From assembly GCA_903828455.1 (NCBI GenBank), contig CAIKMJ010000019.1, forward strand, positions 1 through 64,000: a DNA stretch of 64,000 nucleotides. Direction: 5' to 3'. The position numbers and the translations under genes are program-made. Each line of letters starts with the position of its first letter. Within the stretch, counting starts at the first letter, position 1. The notes beneath the pieces were generated by a model that was not told the DNA's origin, searched no databases, and saw only the letters and a list, made by a program, of their open reading frames with translations. The DNA comes from an uncultured Acidobacteriia bacterium. Lineage in GTDB: Bacteria > Acidobacteriota > Terriglobia > Bryobacterales > Bryobacteraceae. Below, piece by piece: positions 16,807-25,793 of this stretch.

Positions 16807-18234
16807 TTGAGCACAGCCACGTTGCCGTCGGTGGGAACCGACTATAAAGTCGCAGACATGAAGCTGGCCGAGTGGGGCCGCAAAGAGATCACGATTGCCG
16901 AGCAGGAGATGCCGGGTCTGATGTCGATCCGGCGGAAGCATGCGGCGACCAGGCCGCTGCAGGGCGTGCGTGTGACCGGATCGCTGCACATGACGATTCA
17001 GACGGCGGTGCTGATCGAGACGCTGGTGGATCTGGGCGCGAGCGTGCGCTGGGCGAGCTGCAACATTTTCTCAACGCAGGATCATGCGGCGGCGGCGATT
17101 GCGGCGGCGGGCGTGCCGGTGTTTGCCTGGAAGGGCGAGACGCTGGAAGAGTACTGGTGGTGCACGCTGCAGGCGCTGACGCATCCGGGCGGCAAGGGGC
17201 CGGAGCTGATTGTGGACGACGGGGGCGACGCGACGCTGTTCATCCACAAGGGCTATGAGCTGGAGAACGGTTCGGACTGGATCGATTCGGCATCGGACAG
17301 TCTGGAAGAGCAGGTGATCAAGAATCTGCTGAAGAAGGTTCACGCGGAAAACAAGGGCTGGTTCCATGAAGTGGTGAAGGACTGGCGCGGGGTTTCCGAA
17401 GAGACGACGACGGGCGTACACCGGCTGTACAAGATGTTCGAAGCGGGCCAGCTGCTGGTGCCGGCGATCAACGTGAACGATTCGGTGACGAAGTCGAAGT
17501 TCGACAATCTGTATGGCTGCCGCGAATCGCTGGCGGACGGCATCAAGCGCGCGACGGACGTGATGGTGGCGGGCAAGGTGTGCGTGGTGTGCGGCTATGG
17601 CGACGTGGGCAAGGGTTCGGCGCATTCGCTGCGCGGGCTCGGGGCGCGCGTGATCGTGACGGAGATCGACCCGATCAATGCGCTGCAGGCGGCGATGGAA
17701 GGCTTCGAAGTCACAACGGTGGAAGACACGCTGGGACGCGGCGACATCTATGTGACGACGACGGGCAACGTGGATGTGATCACGCTGGACAGCATGCGGA
17801 AGATGAAAGACCAGGCGATTGTCTGCAACATCGGACACTTCGACAGCGAGATTCAGATTGAAGCGCTGAACAAGAGCGATGCGAAGAAGATCGAAATCAA
17901 GCCGCAGGTGGATCAGTACACGTTCCCGACGGGCAACAGCATTTTCGTGCTGGCCGAAGGCCGGCTGGTGAATCTGGGCTGCGCGACGGGCCACCCGAGC
18001 TTCGTGATGTCGAACAGCTTTTCCAATCAGACGCTGGCGCAGCTGGACCTGTGGGCGAACAAGGACACCTACAAGCCGGGCGTGTATGTGCTGCCGAAGA
18101 AGCTGGACGAGGAAGTGGCGCGGCTGCACCTTGAGAAGATCGGCGTGAAGCTGACGACGCTGAGCAAGAAGCAGGCCGATTACATCGGGGTGCCGGTGGA
18201 AGGTCCGTACAAGCCGGAGCATTACCGTTACTAA
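16807..18234 (+). CDS. ahcY: S-adenosylhomocysteine hydrolase
   Basis: 475 residues from a TTG at 16807, chosen because AAGGAG lies 8 bases upstream (16793-16798); the in-frame ATG at 16738 overlaps the regulator gene. The enzyme cleaves SAH to adenosine and homocysteine with bound NAD. Visible motifs: [15 protein letters not shown], the NAD loop [40 protein letters not shown] and the C-terminal KPEHYRY with its conserved Lys and Tyr that reach the neighbouring subunit. Length is in the usual bacterial range. A terminator follows at 18324. Confidence 0.97.
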   Translation: MSTATLPSVGTDYKVADMKLAEWGRKEITIAEQEMPGLMSIRRKHAATRPLQGVRVTGSLHMTIQTAVLIETLVDLGASVRWASCNIFSTQDHAAAAIAAAGVPVFAWKGETLEEYWWCTLQALTHPGGKGPELIVDDGGDATLFIHKGYELENGSDWIDSASDSLEEQVIKNLLKKVHAENKGWFHEVVKDWRGVSEETTTGVHRLYKMFEAGQLLVPAINVNDSVTKSKFDNLYGCRESLADGIKRATDVMVAGKVCVVCGYGDVGKGSAHSLRGLGARVIVTEIDPINALQAAMEGFEVTTVEDTLGRGDIYVTTTGNVDVITLDSMRKMKDQAIVCNIGHFDSEIQIEALNKSDAKKIEIKPQVDQYTFPTGNSIFVLAEGRLVNLGCATGHPSFVMSNSFSNQTLAQLDLWANKDTYKPGVYVLPKKLDEEVARLHLEKIGVKLTTLSKKQADYIGVPVEGPYKPEHYRY

Positions 18235-18261
18235 GCGCAACTTAGTAAGTTGCGCGGCGAG

Positions 18262-18315
18262 GACTGGCGGGAGTTAGTCCGTTGTGAAGTAAAGACTGGC
18301 GGGAGTTAGTCCGTT
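18262..18315. repeat. 22-bp direct repeat downstream of ahcY
   Basis: A perfect 22-bp sequence starting GACTGGCGGGAGTTAGTC occurs at 18262-18283 and 18294-18315 (period 32 bp), between the ahcY stop and its terminator. Confidence 0.85.
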
Positions 18316-18323
18316 TAGAGGGG

Positions 18324-18352
18324 AAGCCGGCGAGGGGTCGCCGGCTTTTTTT
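18324..18352 (+). terminator. Rho-independent terminator of ahcY
   Basis: A perfect 10-bp stem AAGCCGGCGA (18324-18333) and TCGCCGGCTT (18338-18347) with a GGGG loop, followed by Ts to 18352. Confidence 0.9.
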
Positions 18353-18484
18353 ATTGGCGGGGCGAGCAGCACACTCCGTGCGAAGGCCGCACGGGGGGCC
18401 GGCGCGCTGACCGGCTCGAACGGGCTGACGATCGGGCGAGATGCGGGAGCGGTTCGCGTTCCTCCCCCGGGTCAGGCCCTGACC

Positions 18485-19384
18485 TCACCGCGGCCGGGTG
18501 GCGTGGGCGATGAGCGTTTTGACCAGCAGATTGGGGAACGTGCGGCTCGGCGTAATGGCGTAAAAGCGCTCCTTCAGCGAAGAAACGCGGAATCGCTCCA
18601 CCAGCACGCCGGAACGCAGTTCATCCTGCACCACGACTTTCGGCACCAGAGCGACGGCGCGAAGGCGCAGGGCAAGGACGCGGAGCATGGCCATGTCATC
18701 GACCTCGGCGGCGATGACCGGCCGGATGCCGGCCTGGTCAAGGATCAGGTCGAAGGAAGCGCGCACTTCGCTTTCGAGGCTGGGGAGAAGCACGGGAGTC
18801 CGGCGCAGGTCTTCGGGGAAGCGGAAGCGGGACTGGCCGGCGACGGGGCGGGCGACGAGACTGATCTCCTGCTCGGCGAGGAGATGGCTGTGATGGCCGG
18901 TGTCGGAATCGCGCCGCATGGCCTGATTGGAGAGGACAACGTCCACTTCGTGGTTGCGGAGTTGTGCGATGAGATCGCGGACTGTGCCGGAGCGCAGGAC
19001 GAGCTGAACGTCGCGACTGCTGCGAAGCGGCTTAAGGAATTCCCACTGAAAGTTGCGGGAGAGGGTGGCGACGGTGCCGACGCGCAGGACCTGACGCGCG
19101 CGCGGGGACTGGTGCCGGAGGGTGTCGAGCAGTTCGTCGCCGGTGCGAAAGATGGAGTCGGCGTACTGCAGGGTCAGCTGTCCGGCTTCGGTCAGCTGAA
19201 GTTTCCGGTTTTTCCGGACAAACAGGGGATGGCCGAGACTTTCTTCCAGATGGCGAAGCTGGATGCTGAGAGCGGACTGGGCGACATGCAGGCGGGCGGC
19301 GGCTTTTGTCAGGCCGCCTTCGTGAGCGATGGCGCGGAAATAACGCAGGTGGTGATAGTTGAGCGCTGTGCCTGCCGGAATCAT
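18485..19384 (-). CDS. LysR-family regulator, NhaR-like
   Basis: 299 residues. The N-terminal winged helix is typical (LNYHHLRYFRAIAHEGGLTK, AARLHVAQSALSIQLRHLEE, LTEAGQ) and the C-terminal 200 residues form an effector-binding domain. Overall it reads closer to NhaR than to CbbR. It is divergent from dabB with 74 bp between starts, the usual position of a LysR activator. LysR-type genes accompany some DAB inorganic carbon transporter operons, so it probably controls that operon in response to an unknown signal (bicarbonate, CO2 limitation or sodium). Confidence 0.88.
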   Translation of the reverse strand: MIPAGTALNYHHLRYFRAIAHEGGLTKAAARLHVAQSALSIQLRHLEESLGHPLFVRKNRKLQLTEAGQLTLQYADSIFRTGDELLDTLRHQSPRARQVLRVGTVATLSRNFQWEFLKPLRSSRDVQLVLRSGTVRDLIAQLRNHEVDVVLSNQAMRRDSDTGHHSHLLAEQEISLVARPVAGQSRFRFPEDLRRTPVLLPSLESEVRASFDLILDQAGIRPVIAAEVDDMAMLRVLALRLRAVALVPKVVVQDELRSGVLVERFRVSSLKERFYAITPSRTFPNLLVKTLIAHATRPR

Positions 19385-19411
19385 CGCTTTAATAGAACGT
19401 TAGCATATATA

Positions 19412-19426
19412 TCTTCTATTTGAAGA
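19412..19426. promoter_or_regulatory. Candidate LysR operator
   Basis: Perfect inverted repeat TCTTC-N5-GAAGA in the AT-rich 74-bp gap between the LysR gene and dabB. Position and symmetry fit a LysR-type binding site. Confidence 0.45.
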
Positions 19427-19458
19427 ATGCATGCAGCCACCGTTAATCTGACGGCAGG

Positions 19459-20850
19459 ATGCAAAACACAGCGACGAGACAACAACGGAGAGCGGCGGCG
19501 GAGATTTTCCCGCTCCTATGCGTGGCGGGCGCGGTGGCCGCAACGCCTTTTCGCGACCGGCTGACCGATGTGCTGCTGCTGCTCAGCACCGTGCTGTTCG
19601 CGGTGATCTGCCGGTACTCGCGGCGCTATCTGGACGGGGACCCCGGGCAGGGACGCTTTTACGGCTGGCTGTGCGCCACGGGCAGCTGCGTGTTCGCGCT
19701 GATTCTGGCGCAAAACCTGCTGTTGTTTGCGCTCGCGTGGCTGGCCACCAGTCTCAGCCTGCATCAACTTCTGCAGTTTTATCCGGACCGGCCCGGAGCA
19801 CTGCTGGCGGCGCGGAAGAAGTTTCTGATCAGCAGACTGGGAGACTGCGCGCTGGCGGGTGCGCTGATCCTGACGTATCGCGTGTTCGGCACGTGGGACT
19901 TCGCGACGCTGTTCGCGGCGGCCGGGAAGCTCCGCGCCGGGGGAGAGATTCCGGCGGGCGTTAGTCTGGCGGCGTGTCTGCTGGCGTTTGCCGCGATGCT
20001 GAAATCGGCGCAGTTCCCCTTCCACAGCTGGCTGCCGGACACGATGGAGACGCCCACGCCGGTGTCGGCGCTGATGCACGCGGGCATTATCAATGCCGGG
20101 GGGATTCTGGTGATCCGGTTGAGCCCCATCGTGTCGCTTTCGCCGCTGGCGCTGGCGGCACTGGCGGCGGTTGGCGCGTTCACGGCTCTGTTCGGGTCGG
20201 TGGTGGCGCTCACGCAGGCGAGCGTGAAACGATGTCTGGCCTTTTCGACGGTGGCGCAGATGGGATTCATGATGCTGGAGTGCGGGCTGGGCGCGTTTCA
20301 TCTGGCGCTGCTCCACCTGGTTGCGCACTCGCTGTATAAGGCCTACTCATTCCTGTCGTCCGGCAGCGTGGTTGCAACCGAACCGGCGCGAGCGGAACGG
20401 GCGCCCGGCGCGGCGGCTCTGATAGCCGGTTTATCGCCGGCAGCGCTGGTCTGGCTGGCGAACATGGAACGGTTCCATGAGCCGGTGCTCAGCGGGATCT
20501 TCTTTCTCGGCCTCGCGCAACTGCTGTGGGGAGCGGGCCGCGGATGGCGGGCGCTCACCGGCGTGCTGACCGGGGCCTGTATCGCGGTGCTCTACTTCGG
20601 GCTGGAAGCCGCGGCCGCCGCGGTGGTGGCGCCGGTTCACGTTCCGCAGAACCAATTGCTCGAGGGCGCGATACTGGCGGCGTTTTTAGTGACCGCGGTG
20701 GTGCAGAGCCAGTTGCCGCGCATCCGGCAGAAAGAAGCGGCGGGCACTTTCTACATCCACGCCCGAAACGGATTTTATTTCAATACGCTGGCGAACCGCG
20801 TGACGATGGCGCTGTGGCCGGTGCGGCACACCGAGAGGAGTTTCTTATGA
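19459..20850 (+). CDS. dabB: DabB, proton-pumping-type membrane subunit of DAB carbon transporter
   Basis: 463 residues with about twelve helices, of the NuoL/MrpA-type family. The signature HSWLPDTMETPTPVSALMHA and the helix AHSLYKAYSFLSSGSV are visible, with conserved Lys and His for ion movement. Alone this would read as a complex I-like subunit, but the next gene is a DUF2309 protein, and this pair defines the DAB system, which takes up inorganic carbon using the ion gradient. It overlaps dabA by 4 bases (ATGA). There is no respiratory complex I gene nearby. Confidence 0.88.
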   Translation: MQNTATRQQRRAAAEIFPLLCVAGAVAATPFRDRLTDVLLLLSTVLFAVICRYSRRYLDGDPGQGRFYGWLCATGSCVFALILAQNLLLFALAWLATSLSLHQLLQFYPDRPGALLAARKKFLISRLGDCALAGALILTYRVFGTWDFATLFAAAGKLRAGGEIPAGVSLAACLLAFAAMLKSAQFPFHSWLPDTMETPTPVSALMHAGIINAGGILVIRLSPIVSLSPLALAALAAVGAFTALFGSVVALTQASVKRCLAFSTVAQMGFMMLECGLGAFHLALLHLVAHSLYKAYSFLSSGSVVATEPARAERAPGAAALIAGLSPAALVWLANMERFHEPVLSGIFFLGLAQLLWGAGRGWRALTGVLTGACIAVLYFGLEAAAAAVVAPVHVPQNQLLEGAILAAFLVTAVVQSQLPRIRQKEAAGTFYIHARNGFYFNTLANRVTMALWPVRHTERSFL

Positions 20851-23093
20851 CAATCGAATCTTTGCCGGAACTGGCGAATGAAATGATCAACACTGCGGTG
20901 GATGCGGCCTGCAAACGGATTCCGCCATTGTGGCCGCTGCAGAGCTTTGTTGCGGTGAATCCGTTTCTGGGACTGACGGACCGGACATTCCCGGAGGCCG
21001 CGCGATTGATCGATCAAGTGGGGCATGGCCCCATGCTCATGGACGCCGCGTACTACAGAAGCAAGTGCAGGGCAGGAGCGATTGGCGAAGAGCAGATAGC
21101 GGCGGCATACACCGACTGCACCGGCCTGGCAGCGCCGCGGCAGGCCACGGCCTGGCTGGAGGAGCAACTGGTTCGCGATGAGGTGTCGGCCCGCGTGCCG
21201 ACGGTGGCGGACTGGATCGACCATGTTCGCGGAACGAACTGGGCGGGTTTCGTGACGGACGAAATTTCGAAGTGGTGCTCGTCTTACTTCGATCGCGCGC
21301 AGAGCCGGTGGGCGATGCCGCGGCGGGAGGGATCGCTCTACGCGGCGTGGAAGCACGCGGCTTCGATCGACCTGAACCCGGAAGTGTACGGTCTGCGCGG
21401 CTTCCGGACGCTGGTGCGCGCGCTGCCGGAGAGCGAGGAGGCGGCGATCGCACAGTTACTGTTTCTGCTGGGCGTGCGCGGCGAAGAGGCGGAGGACTTC
21501 CTGCATCGTCAGCTGATGAGCATCTTCGGCTGGAGCGCGTGGTCGGTCTACCAGGAGCGCGAGGCACCGGGAGAGAATGTGCCTCGTCAGTTGCTGGCGA
21601 TTCGGCTGGCGTATGACGCGGCGCTGCTGGCGATCGGCGACGGGTTCGATGCGGGGCGGAAGATCTCCGCGCCCTCTTCCTTCACGACAGCAAAATATGT
21701 GGCGCAGGTGGCAGCCGAAAGCACTTTCCGTTCGGCGCTGGCGGCCCGGCTTGCGGCTGCAACCGCGGGCGAGGCGGGCGCGGCGAGAAAGCGGCTGCAG
21801 GCGGTGTTCTGCATCGACGTGCGGTCGGAGGGTTATCGCAGGGCGCTCGAAGCACAGGCCGACGGGATCGAAACCATTGGCTTCGCGGGCTTCTTCGGCA
21901 TGGCGCTCGAGTTCGGGGATTCGGCGCGCTGCCCGGTGCTGATCTCACCGCAACAGTCGGTCCAAAGCGAGGAGGCGCGGCCGGGGCAGAGCTGGCTGTC
22001 GGAGGCGTGGAGCAGGCTGCGCGGTTCGGCGTCCGCCTGCTTTCCCGCAGTGGAGGCCGGCGGGCTCTGGTATGGGCTGGCGATCGCAAAACGCATGCTG
22101 GGCGGGCCGGAGAAGGCGGCCGGGAGTCCGGCGCTGAAGTGGGAGATTGCGCTGGAGGCGCGGGTTCAGCTGGTGGCCGATGCGCTGCGCAACATGAGTG
22201 TCGAACCGAGCGCACTGGCGCCCATCGTGCTGATCTGCGGGCACGGGAGCAGTACGGTGAATAATCCTTACGGGTCGAGCCTCGATTGCGGCGCGTGCGG
22301 CGGCCACAAGGGAGATGTGAACGCGCGTGTGGCGGCGGCACTGATGAACGATCCCGAGGTGCGGGAAGAACTGACGCGCAGAGGCATCGCGATTCCCGCC
22401 GACACGGTCTTTGTCGCCGGGCTGCATGTCACGACGACGAACGAAGTGGTGCTCTACGACGCGGGGCGGCTGTCGGCTCAGCAGCGCGAAGAGCTGCAGG
22501 GCTGGCTGCGCGGAGCGTCGGCACAGAAGGGGAGCGAGGGCGTGAGGCGCAGCCGGGACTGGTCCGAAGTGCGGCCGGAATGGGGGCTGGCGGGGAATGC
22601 CGCGTTTATCGCGGCGCCGCGTTCGCGGACACGCTCGCTCGATCTGGGCGGGCGCGCATTCCTGCATGACTATGACGCCGCGGCGGACGCGGATGGCTCG
22701 GTACTGAGCCTGATTCTGAGCGCGCCGGTGGTGGTGGCCAGCTGGATCAACCTGCAGTACTACGGGTCGACAGTGAATAACCAACTGTTCGGCAGCGGCA
22801 ATAAGGTGCTGCACAACGTGGTGGGGACGTTCGGAATCTGGGAGGGGAATGCCGGCGATCTGAGGACGGGGCTGCCGATGCAATCGCTGCACGATGGCAC
22901 CAACTGGGTGCATGAACCACTGCGGCTCCAGGTCTTTGTGGAAGCGCCGCGGGTTCGGATCGATGCGGTGCTGGCCGCTCATCCACACGTCCGGCAGCTG
23001 GTTGAGAACAACTGGATCGATCTGATCGCGATGGAGGGCGAGGCGTTTCACCAGCGCAGACCCGAGGGGCAATGGCGGAGGATGGCGGCGTGA
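20847..23093 (+). CDS. dabA: DabA (DUF2309), carbonic anhydrase-like subunit of DAB
   Basis: 748 residues from the ATG at 20847 that overlaps the dabB stop; the long upstream extension is a shadow. The zinc-site pattern reported for DabA (Cys-X-Asp, then His and Cys 15 residues apart) is seen as C322 and D324 in FCIDVRSE, H466 in ICGHGSS and C481 in LDCGACGG. The spacing within both halves equals that of the characterised Halothiobacillus protein. N-terminal LQSFVAVNPFLG is also typical. It would hydrate CO2 to bicarbonate at the inner face of the membrane with DabB. It overlaps cysD by 4 bases. Confidence 0.92.
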   Translation: MTIESLPELANEMINTAVDAACKRIPPLWPLQSFVAVNPFLGLTDRTFPEAARLIDQVGHGPMLMDAAYYRSKCRAGAIGEEQIAAAYTDCTGLAAPRQATAWLEEQLVRDEVSARVPTVADWIDHVRGTNWAGFVTDEISKWCSSYFDRAQSRWAMPRREGSLYAAWKHAASIDLNPEVYGLRGFRTLVRALPESEEAAIAQLLFLLGVRGEEAEDFLHRQLMSIFGWSAWSVYQEREAPGENVPRQLLAIRLAYDAALLAIGDGFDAGRKISAPSSFTTAKYVAQVAAESTFRSALAARLAAATAGEAGAARKRLQAVFCIDVRSEGYRRALEAQADGIETIGFAGFFGMALEFGDSARCPVLISPQQSVQSEEARPGQSWLSEAWSRLRGSASACFPAVEAGGLWYGLAIAKRMLGGPEKAAGSPALKWEIALEARVQLVADALRNMSVEPSALAPIVLICGHGSSTVNNPYGSSLDCGACGGHKGDVNARVAAALMNDPEVREELTRRGIAIPADTVFVAGLHVTTTNEVVLYDAGRLSAQQREELQGWLRGASAQKGSEGVRRSRDWSEVRPEWGLAGNAAFIAAPRSRTRSLDLGGRAFLHDYDAAADADGSVLSLILSAPVVVASWINLQYYGSTVNNQLFGSGNKVLHNVVGTFGIWEGNAGDLRTGLPMQSLHDGTNWVHEPLRLQVFVEAPRVRIDAVLAAHPHVRQLVENNWIDLIAMEGEAFHQRRPEGQWRRMAA

Positions 23094-23983
23094 CGAAACA
23101 TCTGCAGACGCTTGAAGCGGAGGGCATTTTTGTTCTGCGGGAAGTGGCGGCGGAGTTCGAGCGGCCGGTGCTGTTGTTTTCGGGCGGAAAGGATTCGATC
23201 GTAATCAGCCAGCTGGCGAGGAAGGCATTCTGGCCAGGGCCGATTCCCTTCCCTCTGCTGCATATCGACACAGGGCACAATTTTCCCGAGACGCTGGAGT
23301 ACCGTGACCGTTGGGTGGCGAAGATCGGCGCACGGCTGGTGGTGCGCAGCGTGGAGGATTCGATCCGCCAGGGCCGGGTGACGGAACAGAAGGGGCCCGA
23401 CGCCAGCCGCAACGCGCTCCAGAGTGTGACGCTGCTGGATGCGGTCCGTGAGTTTCGCTTCGACTGCGCGATTGGAGGCGCGCGCCGCGATGAAGAAAAG
23501 GCCCGCGCCAAGGAACGGTTCTTTTCGCTGCGCGATGAGTTCGGTCAATGGGACCCGCGAAACCAGCGCCCCGAGTTGTGGTCGCTCTACAACGGGCGCA
23601 GAAACCCCGGGGAACATTTCCGCGTGTTCCCCATCAGCAACTGGACGGAGCTGGACGTCTGGCAGTACATACAGCAGGAGGGAGTGGAGCTGCCGGACCT
23701 CTACTTCACGCATGAACGGGAGTGCGTGGAGCGTGACGGGACGTTGCTGGCGAGATCGGACTACATCGGCCTGAAGGCGGGCGAAAGCTACGGGATGCGA
23801 CGCATTCGATTCCGCACGATCGGCGATATGACGTGCACCGGGGCGGTGGTTTCGGAGGCGTCGAGCATCGCGGAGATCGTTGCGGAGCTGGAGACGAGCA
23901 GGGTGAGTGAGCGGGGGGGGCGGGCCGACGACAGGGTGTCGGCGGCGGCGATGGAAGACCGGAAGAGAGAAGGATATTTCTGA
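23090..23983 (+). CDS. cysD: CysD-like sulfate adenylyltransferase small subunit
   Basis: 297 residues from GTG at 23090, which overlaps the dabA stop (GTGA) and follows GGAGG at 8 bases; an ATG at 23072 is an alternative. It has the ATP-pyrophosphatase loop SGGKDS, then PFPLLHIDTGHNFPETLEYRD, HERECVERDG, and the CysD-type C-terminus (AAMEDRKREGYF). CysD adenylates sulfate to APS and normally needs the GTPase CysN, which does not follow here. The canonical loop in E. coli reads SIGKDS and the substrate motif differs from HVDTGWKF, so this belongs to a variant branch. Overlap with dabA implies co-translation. Confidence 0.85.
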   Translation: MTKHLQTLEAEGIFVLREVAAEFERPVLLFSGGKDSIVISQLARKAFWPGPIPFPLLHIDTGHNFPETLEYRDRWVAKIGARLVVRSVEDSIRQGRVTEQKGPDASRNALQSVTLLDAVREFRFDCAIGGARRDEEKARAKERFFSLRDEFGQWDPRNQRPELWSLYNGRRNPGEHFRVFPISNWTELDVWQYIQQEGVELPDLYFTHERECVERDGTLLARSDYIGLKAGESYGMRRIRFRTIGDMTCTGAVVSEASSIAEIVAELETSRVSERGGRADDRVSAAAMEDRKREGYF

Positions 23984-24193
23984 TCCGGCAGTGATGCGAC
24001 GGAGGGGCGGGCCGTGTGCGGATACAGCGCGCGGCCGCGCTTTCGCTCGCGCTTCGGTTGCTTTTCGGCATCGAATCGGAATATGCTGATCTGCGTCTGT
24101 TCATCGCCCGCTGATTGTCACCGGCGGGCGGGCGGCAGACAGTTAAGATCGACAGTTTGTTCCGGCCGAGCCGGGCAAGAGGAGTGAAGTCCA

Positions 24194-25726
24194 GTGAAGA
24201 TCCGAGCACCATACGGCGCTATCGCCGCCGTTTTGCTGATTGCAGCGTATGTGGGGGCGCAGTCGCCGCAGTTTCGCGACCCGAAGAACTTTCCGTTTAA
24301 AGAAGCAGTCAATCCCAGCGCGGTGATCAACCCGGAGGCGTCGCCGTACACGTACGGGCCTCACGAGCTGGGCGTCACGGATCCGCTCTTTTTCGCGCAG
24401 GAGATGCTGGGGCGGCCAACCGATACGGCCATTACGGTCAATGCCGCGGCGATCAAAAATCTGGAAGTTTACTACGAATACGGGACGAAACCGGGCAGCT
24501 ACACGGGCAAGACCGAGGCGGCGACGCATCCGGCGAACGAGCCGTTTCATGTGCTGATCGACAAGCTCAAGCCGAACACCCGCTACTACTACCGGATGCG
24601 GTACCGCGAGCCGGGCGCGGCGAACTTCACGGCCCGCGCCGAGCATTCGTTCTACACGCAGCGCGCGCCGGGCAGCACGTTCACGTATGTGGTGCAGTTC
24701 GACCCGCACATGCTGGAGAACAATGACGACAACGCTTACCGGTCGAGCCTGCGGAAGATGCTGGCGGATAAGCCGGACTTCATGCTCGATCTGGGCGACA
24801 ACTTTTTCCCGGACCGCGAGAAGCCGCCGACGCAGGGCGGAGTGGAAGGCCGCGTGAAGCTGCTGCGGTCGTATTACGACATCATCAATCACTCGGTTCC
24901 GCTGTTTCTGACGATTGGCAACCACGAAGGCGAACGGGGCGCCAATGCGAAGGCGGAGAGCCTGGCGGTTCTCGGAACCAATACGCGCAAACGTTACATT
25001 CCCAATCCGGAGCCGAACGGCTTTTACACGGGCAGCACGCGGAACGAGCCGCTGGTGGGCATCCGGCAGGCGAATTACGCGTGGCAGTGGGGCGATGCGT
25101 TGTTCATCGTTTTCGATCCGTACTGGTATTCGCCGATGGAGCCGGAGATGAAGGGAGACTGGTCGCTGACGCTCGGCCGCGAACAGTACGAGTGGCTGAA
25201 GAAGACGCTGGAGACGAGCAATGCGAAGTACAAGTTCGTGTTTTCGCATAACCTGATTGGCGGCCTCAATATGAAAGGCGCGATGCGGGGCGGGATCGAG
25301 ACGGTGAAGTATCTGGAAATGGGCGGCTATAACCTGGACGGGACGTGGGGCTTCGACAAAGCGCGACCCGGCTGGGAGATGCCGATCCACCAGTTGCTGG
25401 TGCGGCATAACGCGACGATCTACTTCCACGGCCACGATCACCTGTACGTGAAGCAGGATCTGGACGGCATTGTGTACCAGGAAGGCCCGATGCCGAGCCG
25501 GACAGGCAAGTACGACGCGACCAAGGCCGCCAAAGACTACAACTACAACCACGGCACAGTGGTTGGCGGCAGCGGATACATTCGCGTGCGCGTGTCGCCG
25601 GCCGATGTGAAGGTGGACTACGTGCAGACCTATTTGCCGAGCGAGGAAGACGCGACGCATAAGGACGGCATGATCGCCGACAGCTATACGATCAAGGCGC
25701 GGAAATCGAATCCGGCCGCGTACTAG
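24194..25726 (+). CDS. Secreted metallophosphoesterase, purple acid phosphatase-like
   Basis: 510 residues. A signal peptide (AAVLLIAAYVGAQ) is followed by a fibronectin-like segment (about 95-160; NLEVYYEYGTKPGSYTG, KLKPNTRYYYRM) and a metallophosphoesterase domain with the metal ligands in order: FDPH (DxH), DLGDNFF, GNHE, FSHN and HGHDH. This is the layout of purple acid phosphatase-type enzymes that cleave phosphate esters outside the cell. The first motif has FDPH in place of GDxH but keeps Asp and His. GAGGAG lies upstream of the ATG. Confidence 0.85.
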   Translation: MKIRAPYGAIAAVLLIAAYVGAQSPQFRDPKNFPFKEAVNPSAVINPEASPYTYGPHELGVTDPLFFAQEMLGRPTDTAITVNAAAIKNLEVYYEYGTKPGSYTGKTEAATHPANEPFHVLIDKLKPNTRYYYRMRYREPGAANFTARAEHSFYTQRAPGSTFTYVVQFDPHMLENNDDNAYRSSLRKMLADKPDFMLDLGDNFFPDREKPPTQGGVEGRVKLLRSYYDIINHSVPLFLTIGNHEGERGANAKAESLAVLGTNTRKRYIPNPEPNGFYTGSTRNEPLVGIRQANYAWQWGDALFIVFDPYWYSPMEPEMKGDWSLTLGREQYEWLKKTLETSNAKYKFVFSHNLIGGLNMKGAMRGGIETVKYLEMGGYNLDGTWGFDKARPGWEMPIHQLLVRHNATIYFHGHDHLYVKQDLDGIVYQEGPMPSRTGKYDATKAAKDYNYNHGTVVGGSGYIRVRVSPADVKVDYVQTYLPSEEDATHKDGMIADSYTIKARKSNPAAY

Positions 25727-25793
25727 CGAACGCGGTTTCAGCAGCAGACAGCACGGACGGAGCCGGACAGCGGCGGGAAGCGAAGGAGTCCAT

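Noticed and set aside
19459-20850. Complex I subunit NuoL
   Set aside because: Length (463 residues) and the overlapping DUF2309 gene fit DabB; no other nuo genes are present.
23984-24193. Remnant of cysN after cysD
   Set aside because: No P-loop or GTPase motif is found in any frame of this gap.
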